DNA from: Paracoccidioides lutzii Pb01 | Lineage: Eukaryota; Ascomycota; Eurotiomycetes; Onygenales; Ajellomycetaceae | Direction of reading: 5' to 3' | Assembly (NCBI RefSeq): GCF_000150705.2 | Contig: NW_015440992.1 | Coordinates: 54,775-118,774, forward strand | Length of the DNA: 64,000 nt | Shown: in pieces, positions 1 to 9,869 of the stretch | Layout: each line of letters opens with the position of its first letter | Position numbering within the stretch: the first letter of the stretch is position 1 | Notes under the pieces: model-generated | Told to the model about the DNA's origin: nothing | Database searches by the model: none | The model's input: only the letters and a program-made list of their open reading frames with translations | Position numbers and translations under genes: made by a program

Positions 1-2084
1 AGGATCTTGAATCGTTCCTCCCGTTGTAGTCCCTCAAGCTCTGCCCACCATTCTTGTAAGGCCCGGACTACTGCCAGCATTTCCTTATCATGAACTTCAT
101 AATTAAGCTCTGCACCATTCATTGTCTTTGAATAGAAGGCTACTGGGTGCCAAAGGTCATTTTCAAATCTTTGACTTAGTACCCCAGCCACTACTCCGTC
201 AGAGGCGTCAGTCTCAATACGAGTCTCCCGCTCAGGGTCATAGTAACGCAGTGTTGGAGCCTCCACCAGCTGCCTCTTCAGTTTTTCAAAGGCTGATTTG
301 CATTCTGATGTCCACACAAATGGGGTAGTCTTCTTTGTCAATTGGTACAGTGGCTTTGCGATTCGGCTGTAGTTCCTTATGAATCGTCGGTAGAAATTGC
401 CAAATCCTAGGAATGACTGGACTCCTTTGACTGTGGTGGGGGCCTGCCATCTCACAATGGCAGCTGTCTTCTCTGGGTCTGCCTCAATCCCTTCTGTACT
501 GATGATGAACCCTAGGTATTTTGTCCTCTGGACTGCAAACTCACATTTCTGGATGCTGGCTTGCAAACCCGCTGTCTTTAGTCGGTCTAGCACTGAGTTT
601 ACCTGCTGCTTGTGCTCCTCCAGATTCTTGCTATAGATTAGAAGATCATCCATGAATGCTGTCATAAACTTGTCCAGGTAGTCAAAGAAGATACTGTTAA
701 CAAACCGTTGAAAGCAGGCAGGGGCGTTTGTAAGGCCAAAGGGGACCACCCGATATTTATAGGTCCCGTAGCGGGTTCTAAAGGTGGTCAGGTCCTCAGA
801 CTCAGGGTCCATTCGGATGCGATGGAACCCCTGCCGAATGTCCAACTTTGTAAAGTATTTCGCCCCATTGAGTCGGTCCATCAGCTCATCTATCAGGGGC
901 AAGGGATACTGATCTCGTTTGGTTATAGCATTCAGCTTGCGAAAGTCAACACAGAATCGTAGCTTCTTCCCACTACGGGCAATCAGGATTGGGGAGGCGT
1001 AGGGGGCTGAACTTGGGGTGATGAAACCCTTTGCTAGGTTGGCTTCAAGGTAGGTCTTCACTGCCTCTAGTTCCTCTAGATTCATCTTATATAGAGGCGC
1101 ATGTCCAATGCCCTGGGTGAGGTCAACATCAGGCTGGAGCTCTATTTTAAAATCAACATTCTTCCGTAGGGGGGGCAGTTCATCTGATGCTTTCTTTGAG
1201 AAGCAGTCCTCCCGGCCTTTCAACCATTCTGGTAAGTTGCTGATCAGCTCCTCATCAGACTCATCCTCAGCTCCCACTAAACCCCGCTTCTCCTCAAGCT
1301 GTTTATCAATTTCATACAGACTGGTTATGAAGACTGTTGACTTCTTGTTCTTCATATAACCATGGAAGGAAGCAGCCCCAATGAAGTTCATATCCATCAT
1401 CTGTGGTGCTGTCTCCTCCCAGGTCAGCCCCTGCCTCGTCTCAGGCATCACAACTGAGCTGGTCCCTTTCAATCTGCGGAGCTGAGCCTGATGCTCCTGT
1501 CTGATCTCCTCATCCAGCTTGATCTCTCTTCGTTCCACATCCGCCTGATGCTCAGGCTTGGGGTCTGGGCGCTTCAGTACTGACCAGGGTACTATCTTCA
1601 ACATCGGCTCCGCCACCTGTTCAGGGATAGACCGTTCACTCGGCCAAACCAGGCGTTGGTTTTTAACATCAAGCCATATATCCTGTGCTGCCAACCACTT
1701 CCGTCCCAGGATGACAGGGTGCTGGCCTAGGTCTGTTACCAGCAGAGGGACATTCTGAAATCTCCGGCCATCCACCCAGAGGTTTAGGGTCAATGTGCGG
1801 TCTATCACCCCGCCGGGGGCGCCATTGTATCCCTTCATGCGGCATTTGAATGGGAGTTCTTGAAACTTCCTATCAAAGAATCTTGCCAATTCTATGGCAT
1901 ATCGGGTATCAATAAAATTCGCTCCATTTGCTCCAGTATCAGCAAGAGAATTTGTAGAAGTAGCAATTCCATTGTAGGCTAATTTGATTGGCACATTAAA
2001 GCTTTTCCCCCCAATCAAGTCCTTCATCTCAAACCTCTCACAGACTATTGAACTACCTGAGGTGGAGTCTTCTCTCAGGCTCAC
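1..2084 (-). CDS. pol: Pol polyprotein (protease, reverse transcriptase, RNase H start), partial at window edge
   Basis: The frame lies at -1 relative to gag and is open from the end of gag to base 1, with no stop. Domains in order: an aspartic protease with LADTGANG (catalytic D-T-G-A at 1929-1940); a linker of about 200 residues; reverse transcriptase with LRFCVDFRKLNAIT and the catalytic box FMDD at 645-656; then an RNase H start with IETDASD and the conserved AFYSKTMNGAELNYEVHDKE. Integrase would lie beyond the window. There is no separate start codon near the gag stop. Expression by -1 slippage in the short overlap, which includes GGAAAAG, is inferred. The protein copies element RNA into DNA inside the particle. 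Confidence 0.93.
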   Translation of the reverse strand, partial: MSLREDSTSGSSIVCERFEMKDLIGGKSFNVPIKLAYNGIATSTNSLADTGANGANFIDTRYAIELARFFDRKFQELPFKCRMKGYNGAPGGVIDRTLTLNLWVDGRRFQNVPLLVTDLGQHPVILGRKWLAAQDIWLDVKNQRLVWPSERSIPEQVAEPMLKIVPWSVLKRPDPKPEHQADVERREIKLDEEIRQEHQAQLRRLKGTSSVVMPETRQGLTWEETAPQMMDMNFIGAASFHGYMKNKKSTVFITSLYEIDKQLEEKRGLVGAEDESDEELISNLPEWLKGREDCFSKKASDELPPLRKNVDFKIELQPDVDLTQGIGHAPLYKMNLEELEAVKTYLEANLAKGFITPSSAPYASPILIARSGKKLRFCVDFRKLNAITKRDQYPLPLIDELMDRLNGAKYFTKLDIRQGFHRIRMDPESEDLTTFRTRYGTYKYRVVPFGLTNAPACFQRFVNSIFFDYLDKFMTAFMDDLLIYSKNLEEHKQQVNSVLDRLKTAGLQASIQKCEFAVQRTKYLGFIISTEGIEADPEKTAAIVRWQAPTTVKGVQSFLGFGNFYRRFIRNYSRIAKPLYQLTKKTTPFVWTSECKSAFEKLKRQLVEAPTLRYYDPERETRIETDASDGVVAGVLSQRFENDLWHPVAFYSKTMNGAELNYEVHDKEMLAVVRALQEWWAELEGLQREERFKI

Positions 2085-3253
2085 TCTTTTCCTGAATCTG
2101 CTGAGGGCTCAGGGGCATCATTCCCTGTGAGCTCAGCAATCACCTGCTGGGACTTCTGCTTTGCAGGGCAGTTCCTGGCAATGTGGCCTTTTTCCTTACA
2201 GTAGTAGCACTGAATATCCGGACGAGAGCTCAAGGCCTCCTTCACAGTAGGGGATTTTGTTGTAGAGATGCTGGGGGGTGTTTGACTGTTGGCGGTCCGC
2301 AGGGTGTTCTGCTTGAAGGTATTAGGCCCATTTCCCCGCGAGCTCTTTGATTTCTGGGTGGCATTGATTGTCTGGAGGGTGTGAGCTGCCTGCGCACAGA
2401 TTTTCTGAAACTCAGCATATGTATCAGTGGTCGCATTGGCTACTGCTACCATCTTCTGGAGGTCAAAGGACAGCTTGTCATTGAAGTCTGTCTTGTAGTC
2501 CCCCCTGGCAATCTTGGCCTCACCTGCCAGGTGTAAGAATTTTGTGACAAATTCATGATAATTGTCCCCATTGCGCATAATCAGCTTGCGATAATCACTC
2601 TTGGCATTTTGCAGCTTGTTAGCATCCTCATATATTGACTTGAGGTGCTCAAATATCTCTTCTGCAGTCTGATATCGCTCGGGGTGGTCCTCTTCCATAC
2701 AGGGCGCAATGTGACGTGCCGCGTCCCCATCAGTCCGGTTTTCGATGTATGCAATCCTCATGCGTTCAGTAGGGTAGTGGTCAGCGTTCTCCCGGAGCTT
2801 GTTCTTCATCCGGGAGAGCCAGTGTTCAAATTTTGGCTCCTTGCCGTCAGTGAGGTGTTTTGGGTCATCAATCTTGACAGACCTCCGGGTAGTCTCAGAG
2901 GGGGTGACACCTCGACTTGCTGCTTGGTTGCTGACTGTCATGCGGACCAGGGTGTGGCTAAGTTCATCGCGTTCAGCAATTAGCTCATCAATCTGGCTTT
3001 GCTTGACAGCGGCCTGGTCAGTGGCGTTGTTCCGTTCCATCCTCAGACGTGTGATTGTATCCCTTAGTGTTTTTTCATCGTCAAAGATGCCATCGAAGAT
3101 CGCCGCCAACTCATTATAAACACGGTCGCTGTCTGAGTGGATTGCCTCTCTGAATTCCTCAATTGAGACGCGTGGTTGGTCAGTTGGTCTTGTTAGGAGG
3201 TATCGCCAGTCCTTTCGGCCCCTTCCAGGGGGTTGGGAGCCTGTGGTGGCCAT
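2081..3253 (-). CDS. gag: Gag polyprotein of family A gypsy element
   Basis: This is a 390-residue open frame starting about 60 bases inside the LTR. The N-terminal third is rich in charged residues and heptad-like (roughly residues 30-100), suggesting a coiled coil. The middle carries the retrotransposon capsid-like region (roughly 135-290). The C-terminal part has a CCHC zinc knuckle, CYYCKEKGHIARNC, at about residues 349-362. Gag forms the virus-like particle and the knuckle binds element RNA. A mutated relative of the capsid region is readable at 61.2-61.7 kb. It ends at TGA (2083-2081), and pol continues in another frame. No sign of RIP: CpG is kept and no stops occur. Confidence 0.95.
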   Translation of the reverse strand: MATTGSQPPGRGRKDWRYLLTRPTDQPRVSIEEFREAIHSDSDRVYNELAAIFDGIFDDEKTLRDTITRLRMERNNATDQAAVKQSQIDELIAERDELSHTLVRMTVSNQAASRGVTPSETTRRSVKIDDPKHLTDGKEPKFEHWLSRMKNKLRENADHYPTERMRIAYIENRTDGDAARHIAPCMEEDHPERYQTAEEIFEHLKSIYEDANKLQNAKSDYRKLIMRNGDNYHEFVTKFLHLAGEAKIARGDYKTDFNDKLSFDLQKMVAVANATTDTYAEFQKICAQAAHTLQTINATQKSKSSRGNGPNTFKQNTLRTANSQTPPSISTTKSPTVKEALSSRPDIQCYYCKEKGHIARNCPAKQKSQQVIAELTGNDAPEPSADSGKE

Positions 3254-3316
3254 CTGATGTTGGATTGAGCCGTTGTCTTCAACAGTGCTGTTGTCTTAGC
3301 AGTTGATCTGACGCGT

Positions 3317-3657
3317 TGTCAGGCTCTGAACTAGCAGGTTCTAATTCAACTGAGGCACTCAAGTTTTCTGCTGAAACCTGAGTGAGAAGGTAGAAGGGAA
3401 GCTTAGTATTGTGTTAGGGAGCGAATGCGAGCTGCATAAGAAGAAAGACTCTCTGCGTTGCTAACTGCTATATAACGAAATACTAAGCTTGATGGGATGA
3501 AAGGGGGTGCTGGGGGCCTGCGTGGATTATAACCACCTGCATGGTCGTGTGGTCACGTGATATGGATTAGGCCTAATCGGGCGCCGAGCTTAATCCGACG
3601 TCGAGTCTAACCGGGCACCGGCCTTCGGTCGGGCTCGGTCGGACGCTGAGCCTAACA
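3317..3657 (-). repeat. 5' LTR of the young family A gypsy element
   Basis: On the minus strand the LTR starts TGTTAGGCTC and ends GAGCCTGACA, an imperfect 10-bp terminal inverted repeat with the usual TG...CA ends. Its central part (CACGTGACCACAC, TATATAGCAGTTAGCAACGCAGAGAG, CTTATGCAGCTC) is shared with the older LTR at 6412-6645. The inner boundary is inferred from the inverted repeat because the second LTR lies outside the window. Just inside, eight bases AACTGCTA are complementary to TAGCAGTT in the LTR, a possible but weak self-priming site. Confidence 0.65.
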
Positions 3658-3665
3658 ATTAGTAT

Positions 3666-4560
3666 CTCTTACTCTTAATAGATGAGCTGATGAACTGACT
3701 CAATAGAGCAAAATACTTTACAAAGCTGAACATTCAGCAAGGATTTTATCATATTCAAATGAACTCTGAGTTTGAAAATCTGATCATCTTTAAAACTCAC
3801 TATAGAATTTATAAATATTGGATGATTTTCTTTGATCTTACAAATACTTCTATCTGCTTTCAACAGTTTGTTAATAGTATTTTCTTTGACTATTTGAACA
3901 AGTTTATAATAGCATTTATGAATGATCTTCTAATCTATAATAAGAATCTGAAAGAGTACAAACAGTAGGTAAATTCAGTGCTAGACTAACTAAGGGTAGC
4001 TAGTTTGCAAGTCAGTATTTAAAAATATATGTTTGCAGTCCAGAGAATAAAATATCTAGAATTCATCATCAGTACAAAAGGGATTGAGACAAACTCAGAG
4101 AAGACAGCTGTTATTATGAGATGACAGACTCTTATCATAGTTAAAAAAGTTCAGTTATTTCTGAGATTTGGTAATTTCTACTGATAATTCATAAGAAATT
4201 ACAACTAAATCACAAAATTACTGTATCAGTTGATAAAGAAGACTACCTCATTCATGTGAATATCAGAATGCAAATCAGTCTTTGGAAAACTGAAGAGACA
4301 GCTGATGAAGACTTCAATACTGCATTACTATGACTCTGAGTGAGAGACTCATATTGAGACTGATATCTTTAATAGAGTGATGATTGAGATACTAAGTCAA
4401 TGATTTGAATATAATCTTTGACACTCAATAGTCTTATATTCAAAGTCAATGAATGATGTAGAGCTTAATTATAAAGTCTATGATAAGAAAATACTGACAG
4501 TAATCTGAGTCTTACAAGAATAATGAGCAGAGCTTGAGAAACTATAATGAGAGGAACAAT
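3666..4560 (+). pseudogene. Reverse transcriptase and RNase H remnant, family A
   Basis: The frame reads from IDELM through the RT core. The longest stop-free piece, 3759-3968, ends with AFMNDLLIYNKNLKEYKQ, where the catalytic FMDD has become FMND, removing one catalytic aspartate. RNase H follows at about 4340-4540 (IETDIFN where IETDASD is expected). In-frame stops arise mainly at former CGA and TGG codons, and glycine, arginine and proline codons are often changed. It cannot encode an active enzyme. Confidence 0.88.
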
Positions 4561-4899
4561 TCAAGATCCTTACTGATTATCATGCACTAAAATACTTCAT
4601 GACTATTAAGAAGCTGAATGTGTATCAAGTCTGCTGAGCAGAGTTCTTTTTCTATTTCTACTTTGAGATCAAGTATTAATCAGGCAAAGTCAACCTGCTA
4701 GCAGATGCATTGAGCAGGTTTAAGCAGATTAGAAGATAACAAAATAGTCATATGCAGATTCTTCAAATATCAGAGACTCTTGAGCTTTAAATCACTCTCT
4801 CTATAAATATTATTAGTATCAACTTCTCAAAAGAAGAGAATATTACTGAATGCATAGTGTTATGAAATAAAATAGTTATCTCAATTGAGCTTTTGCAGC

Positions 4900-6230
4900 A
4901 GCAGGCAGATAATGAGAATAGTCTCTATATAATAAAAAACAATGTACTACAGTACAATGAAAAACTACTGATATATATTCAGAAAAAAAAAAAACTTTAA
5001 TAGCTGAGCTACTATAGAAAATTCATAATTAAACTTCAACAGTAAATTCTAAAAAAGAAAAGACTCTGACTCTGATACAATCATATTATTGATGAGTCAT
5101 CTGATAAACAGATATTCTACACTATATTCAAAACTGTCATATGTGCTAAATTAGTAAAATTTCAAGAAATAAGACTTTTGATTTATTAAAGTCATTATTA
5201 ATATCAGAACAGACATGGCAGCATATCATAATGAACTTTATGAATGTGCTGAAAAGTAAAACAGATTATGATATCATTTTGATTATAGTATATCAGCTAA
5301 GTAAAAAGACAATTTTCATTTCAATCATCTAAGAAGTTACAGTCTGAGAGCTAATCTAACTATTCATTTGATTTTACTATTCATTCAATGAGGTGTTTGA
5401 CTCAATTATATTTGACCAAGGCTCTCAGTTCATATCAAGCTTTTGAGATAAGTTTATATAGATTATGAGCATAAAATTGAAACTCTCAACAGCACATTAT
5501 ACATAAACTGATGAACAGACAGAAGTGACAAATCAATATATTATTATCTATATTCATCTCTACATCAGTTACTATCAACATGACTAAGATGAGTGACTGC
5601 TCATTATAGATTATACCTCTGCAGCTATCTCAAATGCTTTTACAAAAATCTTCTTTTTTCTCACAGTAAATGAATATAAACTCTGAATATCATTTGACTG
5701 ACAATCACTAATAAAGAAATTGAACATGAATGAAAAAAGAAATCAAAAAGCAGCAAGAAACTTCATTTACTGAATAAAAGAAATCTGAAATCAGACAAGT
5801 AAAAGCATAAAAATAGCATAGAAACAGATAAAGAAACAGACTGACAAGAATCATTGAGAGTCTGACTTTGTAGTAGAAGATTTTATTTATCTAATATTGA
5901 AATCATACAAGATGAATTGATCAAGCTGTAAACTGACAGAGCAGAATGTCAGTCTCTTCAGAATTTTGAAAAAGATGAACAATGTTTACAAACTGAATTT
6001 TTCTGCAATAATGAAGATTTATTCAATCTTTTCTTCAAACAAGCTACATAAGAACTTTAGATACTTCCTACTTAGTCTGACTGTTAGATCACCAGACTCA
6101 ATTGAAATAGATGATGAGAATGAATAAGAAATAGATCATATACTGGCCAGTCAAATAGATCAGAGCAAGCTGCAGTATCAGATGTGCTGAAAGAGATTTG
6201 ATGAAAATTCTTCATAATACTTTCTACTTA
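4900..6230 (+). pseudogene. Integrase and chromodomain remnant, family A
   Basis: The integrase catalytic core is readable at about 5212-5620, with the second catalytic aspartate region as IIFDQGSQFISSF and the downstream LKLSTAHYT block. A C-terminal stretch at about 6115-6210 reads EIDHILASQIDQSKLQYQM, the shape of a chromodomain, which in chromoviruses directs integration to heterochromatin. Stops interrupt every domain. The chromodomain call is weaker than the integrase call because of the mutations. Confidence 0.75.
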
Positions 6231-6411
6231 CAACTTTAAGAAATCATCATATACAATATGAAATTTTCATGAGATCAACTCTACTAAAGCTAGATCACTG
6301 AAACATCTAGATGAATGAGTAAGAGCATGAGAGATGAGTAGCTATCTGAAAAATGAAGATGATGATGATCTTTCAGCATGAAAACATGCCTGTTTCTAGA
6401 TCAAAGAATGA

Positions 6412-6645
6412 TGTTAGACTTGGCACCAGGACTAGGTTTATCTCTATCACATGACCACACCCCACACGTGACCTAGTGGATTGGTCATGATCTGGTCATG
6501 TGATTACATGAGCTGTTATAATTTGAGCAGATTTTAACATCTCTTTTTCCTTATCAATATTAGTATTTTCATTACATAGCAGTTAGCAAGCAATGCAGAG
6601 AGTTTTCTTCTTATGCAGCTCACATTCACTCTCTAACACAAACTA
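6412..6645 (+). repeat. Truncated 3' LTR of the old family A copy
   Basis: It starts TGTTAGACTTGG, as expected for the family, and shares the blocks CATAGCAGTTAGCAA, GCAGAGAGT, CTTCTTATGCAGCTC and CTCTAACACAA with the young LTR at 3317-3657. It is about 234 bases against 341, stopping where the AT-rich LINE-like sequence starts, so roughly the last 100 bases are missing. Confidence 0.75.
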
Positions 6646-8249
6646 ATATAAAAAAAATCTTAATAAAAGTATTATTGAAAATATTTAAAGGTTTTTTATA
6701 AGTTAAATATCAAATTTATTTGATATTGAATTTTATTCTCTAGAGTCAATTTTTATTTTCTTTATAAATTCAAATAAAAATTTTTTTCTAATTGAATATT
6801 AAATAAAAAAATTATATTTAATTGATTAATTAAGTATTTTTTCTTTTAATTTCTTTCTTATCTCATTATTTAATAAACAATTTATCAGTATATAATTTAA
6901 ATTTTTAACTATATTATAAAAATCATATCTATTAGAGTTCAAAAAGTAATTAAATTTTTTTATATATGATTTAAAATAGTCATATTCAAATTTCAATTAT
7001 ATGATAAAGTAAAATATTTTCTTTCTGTATTTTATTAATATAGATTTTCACTTTGATTTTATTTCATATTTTATATATTGAATACTTTTTTTCTCTTTTT
7101 CTCAAATTTTTATTTATTTACTAATATATAATTTTTTAATTTTTTTTTAATATGTAATTAGAATATAATTCTTTAAGTTATTTTCTGAATTTTAGTTTCA
7201 ATCTTTGCTATTAAATCTACTTTTTTATTTTATAAAATATATATATAAGTAAATATTGAAGTTAAATAAATATTAATATTTTTATTCTTAATTTTAATTT
7301 TTTCTTATTATTTTTTGAATTGATTTAAGATTTTTTTGATTATTTTAAATTTTATATTTCTGAAGTTTTTTAATATTGTTTGATTATTAGAAAATATTTA
7401 AATATTATAAATATTTACTCTTTAAGAGATTATTTTATAAGCTATTATAAATACTGTTTAAATTGTAAATAATTCAATATTAAAGACTTTATACTTTTTT
7501 TCTAGATTTTATAAAAGCATCTCATATTCTAAATTTAATTTAGAATATTTAACTGTTATATCAACTTTTAACTATTTTTATTCACTTTTTAAATTATCTA
7601 AGTATATTAATAATAAGTTCTTCTTATTTATCTCTAAAAGTTTTTAAATATATATAGTTTTTTCCTTTTCTTTTGACAATTCACTAATAGTAATATCTAT
7701 TAATAATTTTAATTTTTTTTTCAAAAATAGAGTATATTGTGATTTATACTTTCTATATTTAAGCTTGATAATTAATTTTTAATCATAGTATGTATTTTTT
7801 ATACCTGAAAAAATAATATCTCTTTTGAATTACTAAAGTATTTATTTTAATCTAGAAATCTTTCTCTATTTAAATTTTTTTCAAATATATCTGAGAGATA
7901 TAAAGTAGATATTCTTATTTAAATTAAATAATTTATATTTATTTTTATAATTTTTAAGGTGTAATTTATACAACTTTTATTAAATCTAATAGCTAGTAGT
8001 GGAATTGATGTCTTTATTTTTATAGCTCTAACTAAAAATATTTTACAAGCTTCTAGAATTCTCATTAAAGCTTTATTTTATAACAGTTAAAATTAATTTA
8101 AAAAGATTTTTTACTTTTTTCATCAAATCTCTACTGCATAATCCTATTCAAAAGCTGTATAAACTATATATAATTATCTCATAGCTTGAAAAAATAAATC
8201 TCTTTCTGTATTAGAAATTCTAATAATATTATTCAAAGTTCTCTCAGTC
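6646..8249 (-). mobile_element. LINE (Tad-like non-LTR retrotransposon) remnant, part after the RT core
   Basis: This very AT-rich block is one half of a minus-strand LINE split by the gypsy at 8250-13662. Reading the minus strand from 8249 downward, the frame continues from the other half (13668-14029) with a segment resembling the thumb region after LINE reverse transcriptases (TERTLNNIIRISNTERDLFF, then a match to the usual VYTAVVRPALAYGAEVW block). Toward 6646 the sequence is too mutated to assign, though an RNase H or tail region would be expected. No poly(T) run marking a LINE 3' end is obvious at the 6646 boundary. Confidence 0.6.
8245..8249. repeat. Left target-site duplication CAGTC
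   Basis: CAGTC directly precedes the 5' LTR and is repeated at 13663-13667 directly after the 3' LTR. A 5-bp duplication is normal for Ty3/gypsy integrase. Confidence 0.93.
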
Positions 8250-8447
8250 TATAAGGGGTTGAACCCCTAGATTTGCTCTGGCTGGCTGACTCAGCCTAGT
8301 CATCATTCACATGTGCGCATGTGATCATGCTACATGAGCTTGCTTAAGCTCAAGTTCTCATCTCATTCTTTTCTTCCCTTTCTCAAGCAATTTATCCTTG
8401 TTATATAGGAGGACTAGCCTTTAGTTCTTAGAGCTTAACTCTTTATA
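8250..8447 (+). repeat. 5' LTR, family B copy 1
   Basis: 198 bp, from TATAAGGGGTTGAACC to GAGCTTAACTCTTTATA. Comparison with other copies suggests original ends TGTA...TACA; both ends here carry C-to-T or G-to-A changes. The segment AAGCAATTTAT is the mutated form of AAGCAATTCGT, which matches the primer-binding site of the family (see findings). Confidence 0.95.
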
Positions 8448-8465
8448 TTATGAATTGCTTCACTC
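8448..8465 (+). promoter_or_regulatory. Primer-binding site, self-priming type, family B copy 1
   Basis: Starting about two bases after the LTR, ATGAATTGCTT is a one-base variant of ACGAATTGCTT, preserved at the equivalent place in copy 4 (59759-59769, other strand). That sequence is the exact complement of AAGCAATTCGT inside the LTR. No complement to a tRNA 3' end was noticed. Priming by the element's own RNA, as in Tf1, is inferred. Confidence 0.6.
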
Positions 8466-8703
8466 CTTTCATTGATAAATCACTGAGAGTCTTAATTCTA
8501 TATCATGAAGCTCAGCAAATGTGCTGACATATAATAAGCTATTGAAAATCTTAAATTCTGCATCATGAAGTTCAGTGATAGCACTGATATATGAATAGAC
8601 TGGGTTAGCAATTGTGCTAACAAATGAATGAGCAACATTGAAAACATCTAGCTGAATGAGATAAAGTGACAGACTTGTACAACAAATGAATTAACATAAA
8701 GCA

Positions 8704-9830
8704 ATGAGCATGAACATCCTCAGCAGCTTTGAACAACAATGAATGACCTTTCTTCAACAGCAAGAACAGGTTCAGTGTGAGAACAGAGATTTAATAGCAG
8801 CTCAGCAAGCTGAAATAGCTAATCTATGATAAGCTTTGAACATCTCAACATTAACTCTCTCTCAATTGAACTCACAATCACTTATTGCAGTCAGAAGACC
8901 AAAGATCAAGCTATCAGACTGTGAGAAGTATGATGATTCTAATCTGAAGCACTACTCTCAGTGGAAGCTAAAGCTTCAATCAAAACTTAAAATTGATAAG
9001 AAAGCTTTAGATAATAATGAGGAATGTGCTTGATATGTGTACTCAAGACTAGAAGAAATGGCAGCAGCTTGAGTTTACTTCTGAGTTGAGAATAATAAGG
9101 ACAAGATCAACTTCACAGTAGAGGGCTTACTGAAGCAGACATGCATGCTCTTTAGTGATTCTGCACAACAGAAAAAGACTATGCAAAAGCTCAACAATCT
9201 ACAGCAGAGTAGAAGAACTCTCTTTGACTTTCTGTCTGAATTTAATCAACTACTGCTGAAAGCTGATGATCACAGATGAGATGATCACATTAAAAAAAAG
9301 TATTTGAAATCTGCTCTAAGCATGAAGCTGAGAGAAGGCATGATGGGTGTAAGAGAATCATCTCTCTACAAGAATTACTGCAAAGAGCTTAGATTAGTTG
9401 ATCATCAACTCTCTGAGCTTAAGACTTTAAGACAGTGATCTAAACATTATGAGGACAGATCTTCTTTGAATCATATAATATCTAATTCACACTCTTTACT
9501 TCATCATGCTGTCTTTGACTGATAAAACTGGTCTCAAGCTTTCACTGATAATCTGATGAATCTCTCTCCTGGTGCTGTGATCCCAAGCATCTGCCATATC
9601 AAATTGATAAATCAGACAGAGATTAATTGATGAAAAGAGCAAGGCCTGTACCTGAGATGCAGAGCTGAAGGTCATATGATTAAGAGCTGCTCATTCAAAC
9701 CTCTCAGATGCTCTGTCACTCTCACAATAGTTAAGATGATCCCTGAGCTGGTACTGAATGACAACAATATAGATATGAGTAAGAATTTGAGAAAAGAGTA
9801 ACTCTAACCAAAAGACATTAGAAGAAGTGA
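8704..9830 (+). pseudogene. Gag remnant, family B copy 1
   Basis: The frame starts with ATGAGCATGAAC and reads a glutamine-rich coiled segment, then a capsid-like region (stop-free 8836-9033) and a zinc knuckle at 9649-9690 in which the first cysteine has become tyrosine (YLRCRAEGHMIKSC). Several TGA stops interrupt it. An intact CCHC form is visible in copy 3 at 41448-41489. Confidence 0.82.
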
Positions 9831-9869
9831 AATAAGAAACTTATGAAAAAGTAATGAAGAAGATTTAAA

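Larger units (their letters stand above)
1..3657 (-). mobile_element. Young Ty3/gypsy LTR retrotransposon, family A, 5' part (runs off window)
   Basis: Read on the minus strand this segment gives an LTR, an intact gag frame, then a pol frame with protease, reverse transcriptase and the start of RNase H, and it leaves the window at base 1. Base composition is balanced and CpG is present, unlike the mutated repeats beside it, and no stop codon interrupts gag or the visible part of pol. It joins at 3657/3658 to an oppositely oriented, heavily mutated copy of the same family, so it is a later insertion into that copy. The five bases after the junction, ATTAG, would be the target duplication, but the other flank lies outside the window. 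The visible part looks potentially functional; whether the whole element is intact cannot be seen. Confidence 0.93.
3658..6645 (+). mobile_element. Old, mutated family A gypsy copy (RT to 3' LTR)
   Basis: Translated on the plus strand this picks up in the reverse transcriptase exactly where the young element interrupts it, and runs through RNase H, integrase and a C-terminal chromodomain-like region into an LTR. Similarity to the young pol is obvious line by line (for example AKYFTKLNIQQGF against AKYFTKLDIRQGF), but the frame is broken by many TGA, TAA and TAG codons and CpG is almost gone. The 5' half is absent from the window, presumably on the far side of the young insertion. The LTR is cut short where the next repeat (a LINE) begins. 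Confidence 0.9.
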
